From Synechococcales cyanobacterium GL140_1_metabinner_5_sub (GTDB lineage Bacteria; Cyanobacteriota; Cyanobacteriia; Cyanobacteriales; Chamaesiphonaceae), in the NCBI GenBank assembly GCA_025359065.1, contig JANYHM010000031.1, positions 1 through 38,506 of the forward strand: a stretch of DNA of 38,506 nucleotides, written 5' to 3'. Below the pieces are notes generated by a model. That model did no database searches. It saw only the letters and a program-made list of their open reading frames with translations, and was not told the origin of the DNA. Made by a program: the position numbers and the translations under genes. Below, in pieces: positions 36,302-38,506 of the stretch (position 1 is the first letter of the stretch; every line of letters starts with the position of its first letter).

Positions 36302-37951
36302 TTAAAAAGAAAAATTACTGCCAAACAGACTAACTCCAACATCACTAGCCTGGAATCCAGTGGTTCCTTGGATCTCTACTAGCAATTCTCCGCTACCAAA
36401 GCCAACATTGCCAGTGATACCATCTCCGGCTCGTAATTCAGTACTGATGCCATTAGAAACCACATCAACATTTTGAATGCCTTTAAAATGAACTTGATCA
36501 TTCATTTCATTTTGACCACGCACAAAGTTGATGATGCTGTCTTTGCCGTCACCACTTTCATAGCTAATAATATCCATTACAGCTCCAGCGGCACCGAGAT
36601 TAATTTTGTCGTTGCCAGCACCACCTACTAAATAGTTGTATTTCGATGCAGTACCTGCATTTAATATGTCATCTCCACCTCGACCAAATAGATCATTGAA
36701 ACCAGTTGAGTTACTACCGGTTAAAATATCGTTGCCATTTTCTCCAACTTTGGTGTAACTTACGCTAGGAGCTACAACCGATGCCTGTGGAAATGGAGCA
36801 GCTACCTTCGCAGCAGCCAAAGGTGCTGCGGGGATCACACTTTTGACTGCCGACGCGTTAACCATGTCCAGTATGGCTGATTGGGAGACAATATTGTTGT
36901 TACTCGTGGTCACACCTTGGTCAGCCCCTTTGGATTTAGCGACATCGGTAGAATTAACGGTAACATTCTCTCCCCAGATCCCGGGGGTTAGTAAATTATT
37001 TGCTAGGGTATTATTCTTGATCTCTACATTGGCACTATTAAAGGCTTCAATACCCCTTGCACCATTGTTGTAAACTATGTTATTTTCAATCAAGGTTTTG
37101 CCCTGATATGCTGGCAAATTTTGTGCAGATTGACCGCCATCAACGCTCTCAATTACTTGTGTTCTGGCAGCATCATCAATGATAATACCATTGCCATCAG
37201 TTATTTTAGGCCGCAGTGAAAGATCTGGGCTATACAAATTTGCTTCGCTAAAATGATTAAAATCTTTGATTAAATTCTTATTACTATGAACTACATTACC
37301 TCGAATAATATTTTTCAGCCCATTATTGCCATCAGAATTATTGTTCTGATAAAGGGAGATTCCCGAAGTATTAAAAGTAGAATAAAACGAATTGCCAGAA
37401 ACTTCGTTGTTTTCGATCGTAATATAATCTGCCCGAATCGTTGAAATTCCGCCACCCGGATTATCTTTGATAATTGAATTGGTTACGCTGACATGATGGG
37501 GGGAAGTATTCCGGTAAAAACTACCGATCGCAATACCTGTCCCAGAAGTAATCGGACTGGTGAATCGCCCCTGAGATTTTTGCAGGGCATCAACTTGCTC
37601 AACGGTCATATTGCCGAACTCTTTGGCATTGCCTTCTACAATCAATCCATCAAGATTGATATAAGATCCCACAACCTCAATGCCAACATAGTTTCGCACC
37701 TTAATGACGGGCTTATTGTTGGGATCAAATGCCTTGAAGGTAATGGGCGCAACGGCTGTACCAGATTGCTTAAGAGTTACAACATTTTGATTGGGGTCAG
37801 AATTGCTATAGTTACCTGGCATCACATAAACGGTGTCTCCAGCTCCAGCCATATCGGCTGCTTTTTGTAGAGATGCAAAAGGAGAATTTTGATCTGTGCC
37901 ACTACTGCGATCATTGCCATTTGTGCTAGACACGTAAAAACTTTTATTCAT
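36302..37951 (-). CDS. Parallel beta-helix protein with RTX-type repeats
   Basis: A 549-residue protein without a classical signal peptide. Residues about 5-320 are a right-handed parallel beta-helix (pectate-lyase-like; FYVSSTNGND, DGLIVEGNAKEF, HVSVTNSIIKDN, ITIENNEVSGN, TLIENNIVYNNGA). A low-complexity Ala/Val/Pro linker follows, then a short calcium-binding RTX block (about 405-460: GENGNDILTG, GRGGDDILNAG, GGAGNDKINLG) and a beta-rich end. RTX proteins leave the cell by type I secretion using the C-terminal end. Substrate is unknown: helix proteins of this kind may bind or cut polysaccharide. No type I exporter genes are in the window. Confidence 0.82.
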   Translation of the reverse strand: MNKSFYVSSTNGNDRSSGTDQNSPFASLQKAADMAGAGDTVYVMPGNYSNSDPNQNVVTLKQSGTAVAPITFKAFDPNNKPVIKVRNYVGIEVVGSYINLDGLIVEGNAKEFGNMTVEQVDALQKSQGRFTSPITSGTGIAIGSFYRNTSPHHVSVTNSIIKDNPGGGISTIRADYITIENNEVSGNSFYSTFNTSGISLYQNNNSDGNNGLKNIIRGNVVHSNKNLIKDFNHFSEANLYSPDLSLRPKITDGNGIIIDDAARTQVIESVDGGQSAQNLPAYQGKTLIENNIVYNNGARGIEAFNSANVEIKNNTLANNLLTPGIWGENVTVNSTDVAKSKGADQGVTTSNNNIVSQSAILDMVNASAVKSVIPAAPLAAAKVAAPFPQASVVAPSVSYTKVGENGNDILTGSNSTGFNDLFGRGGDDILNAGTASKYNYLVGGAGNDKINLGAAGAVMDIISYESGDGKDSIINFVRGQNEMNDQVHFKGIQNVDVVSNGISTELRAGDGITGNVGFGSGELLVEIQGTTGFQASDVGVSLFGSNFSF

Positions 37952-38365
37952 GCGAAAGATCTCTTCTATTTGAACTTGTGTGTAAATCCGATTGTTGAAC
38001 AGAATCTAAAACTTGAGATATTTATTCTTTTAGAAGCATTTGTATTTAATTGTATTGCAAAATGTTGCATATCTATAAAGTCTTTTGTTGTTCTGTAAAC
38101 CTCAGCACATAATACTGTCTGTTTTTAGCCAAATTCTTGACTAGAGAGCTTTTCTAGAAGCAGTTACTATTGTTAATAAAACAATGCACCCGTATTTATA
38201 CTTATGAATATCTCTCCCTCAAAAAAATGCCTACAGAGAATATTAGGTTGAAGATAGAATGTAGTATACAAATATTTTTGTAATTAAATACAAGTCCTAT
38301 AAAAAGAGGCTGATTATTATAATCAGCCCCTTAAATCACAGATTTACATAATTACGAAACAGTAA
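37952..38365. other. AT-rich intergenic stretch with a gene end cut by the IS
   Basis: About 410 bp. No believable gene. On the minus strand, just inside the IS end, short frames close with a stop (for example TCG TAA or CTG TGA, near 38345-38365) and a terminator follows (38301-38328). This is what the 3' end of an IS-cut minus-strand gene would look like. It is suggestive only. Confidence 0.4.
38301..38328 (-). terminator. Intrinsic terminator, minus strand
   Basis: The stem GGCTGATTA (38308-38316) pairs with TAATCAGCC (38320-38328), loop TTA. On the minus strand it runs into TCTTTTT. No complete gene precedes it inside the window, so it probably belonged to a gene interrupted by the IS. 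Confidence 0.7.
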
Positions 38366-38506
38366 CTTATCCCTGATTTGTCACTCTGGGTGAGCTAAAA
38401 TAGAAATAAAAGGCTCGATAGCAAGCAGGGTATATGACACAGGCACGACCAGCATCACCCACTATCAATTTAATAGACCAATATTGCAGCCAGTATCAAA
38501 TGATCT
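38366..38506 (+). mobile_element. Terminal part of an IS701/IS4-like insertion sequence (right copy)
   Basis: Exact reverse complement of 1-141. The IS end is at 38366 (CTTATCCCTG), with the transposase start 68 bp inside. The two copies face outward and share their entire visible length. Confidence 0.75.
38434..38506 (+). CDS. Transposase, N-terminal fragment (cut by window end)
   Basis: The same 24 codons as at 1-73, read in the other direction out of the window. The ATG is at 38434-38436. No clear Shine-Dalgarno sequence stands directly before it, though GCAGGG lies a few bases upstream. Confidence 0.55.
   Translation, partial: MTQARPASPTINLIDQYCSQYQMI

Overview
This window is cyanobacterial. 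It carries apcE (phycobilisome core-membrane linker), ndhD (NDH-1 subunit 4), a crtW-type carotenoid ketolase and a CYP110-like P450, and CGATCG-containing words (HIP1-like) are scattered through most of it. The genus cannot be fixed from what I can see. Both ends carry the same 141 bp in opposite orientation. That block holds the first 24 codons of an IS701/IS4-like transposase, so this looks like one whole contig that stopped inside two copies of one insertion sequence (IS).

Layout. (1) 1-1134: IS end, a possible cut gene tail, one small secreted protein, and a non-coding stretch with a strong hairpin. (2) 1135-8454: a tight plus-strand operon that looks like part of a type IV secretion/conjugation machine: TraE/VirB8-like, TraB/VirB10-like, TraK/VirB9-like, two exported proteins of unknown role, and a VirD4/TraD-like coupling ATPase. 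No VirB4 ATPase or relaxase lies in the window. (3) 8517-11884: an AT-richer block alternating an exported protein, an M23 peptidase-like protein, a lipoprotein and a second M23-like protein. The two M23-like proteins lack signal peptides but end in the same ~75-residue C-terminal domain. (4) 11885-12414: non-coding, rich in inverted repeats. (5) 12415-18691: a chaperone-usher pilus locus, mostly on the minus strand (pilin-like protein, two tandem major-pilin-like genes, chaperone, usher). A small convergent pilin-like ORF overlaps the repeat-rich usher tail. (6) 19340-20149: a possible regulator with a vWA-MoxR-associated-type HTH. (7) 20288-38000: mainly core and accessory cyanobacterial genes: a coiled-coil protein, a PPC-domain protein, inositol monophosphatase, DnaJ/TPR protein, ndhD, a ZnuA/MntC-like lipoprotein, apcE, crtW, arfB, an AIPR family protein, a transketolase-like enzyme, a P450 and a beta-helix/RTX protein.

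How it may work together. The most interesting hypothesis is that regions 2 and 3 form one system: a type IV secretion-like channel plus coupling protein, followed by peptidoglycan-hydrolase cargo marked by a shared C-terminal domain, with exported or lipoprotein partners that could be immunity proteins. This would be organised like the Xanthomonas antibacterial T4SS but unrelated in its signal domain. It is inference from gene order and domain architecture. The chaperone-usher locus is a second surface system, with its own upstream repeated heptamers and an apparent attenuator between the pilin genes and the assembly genes.
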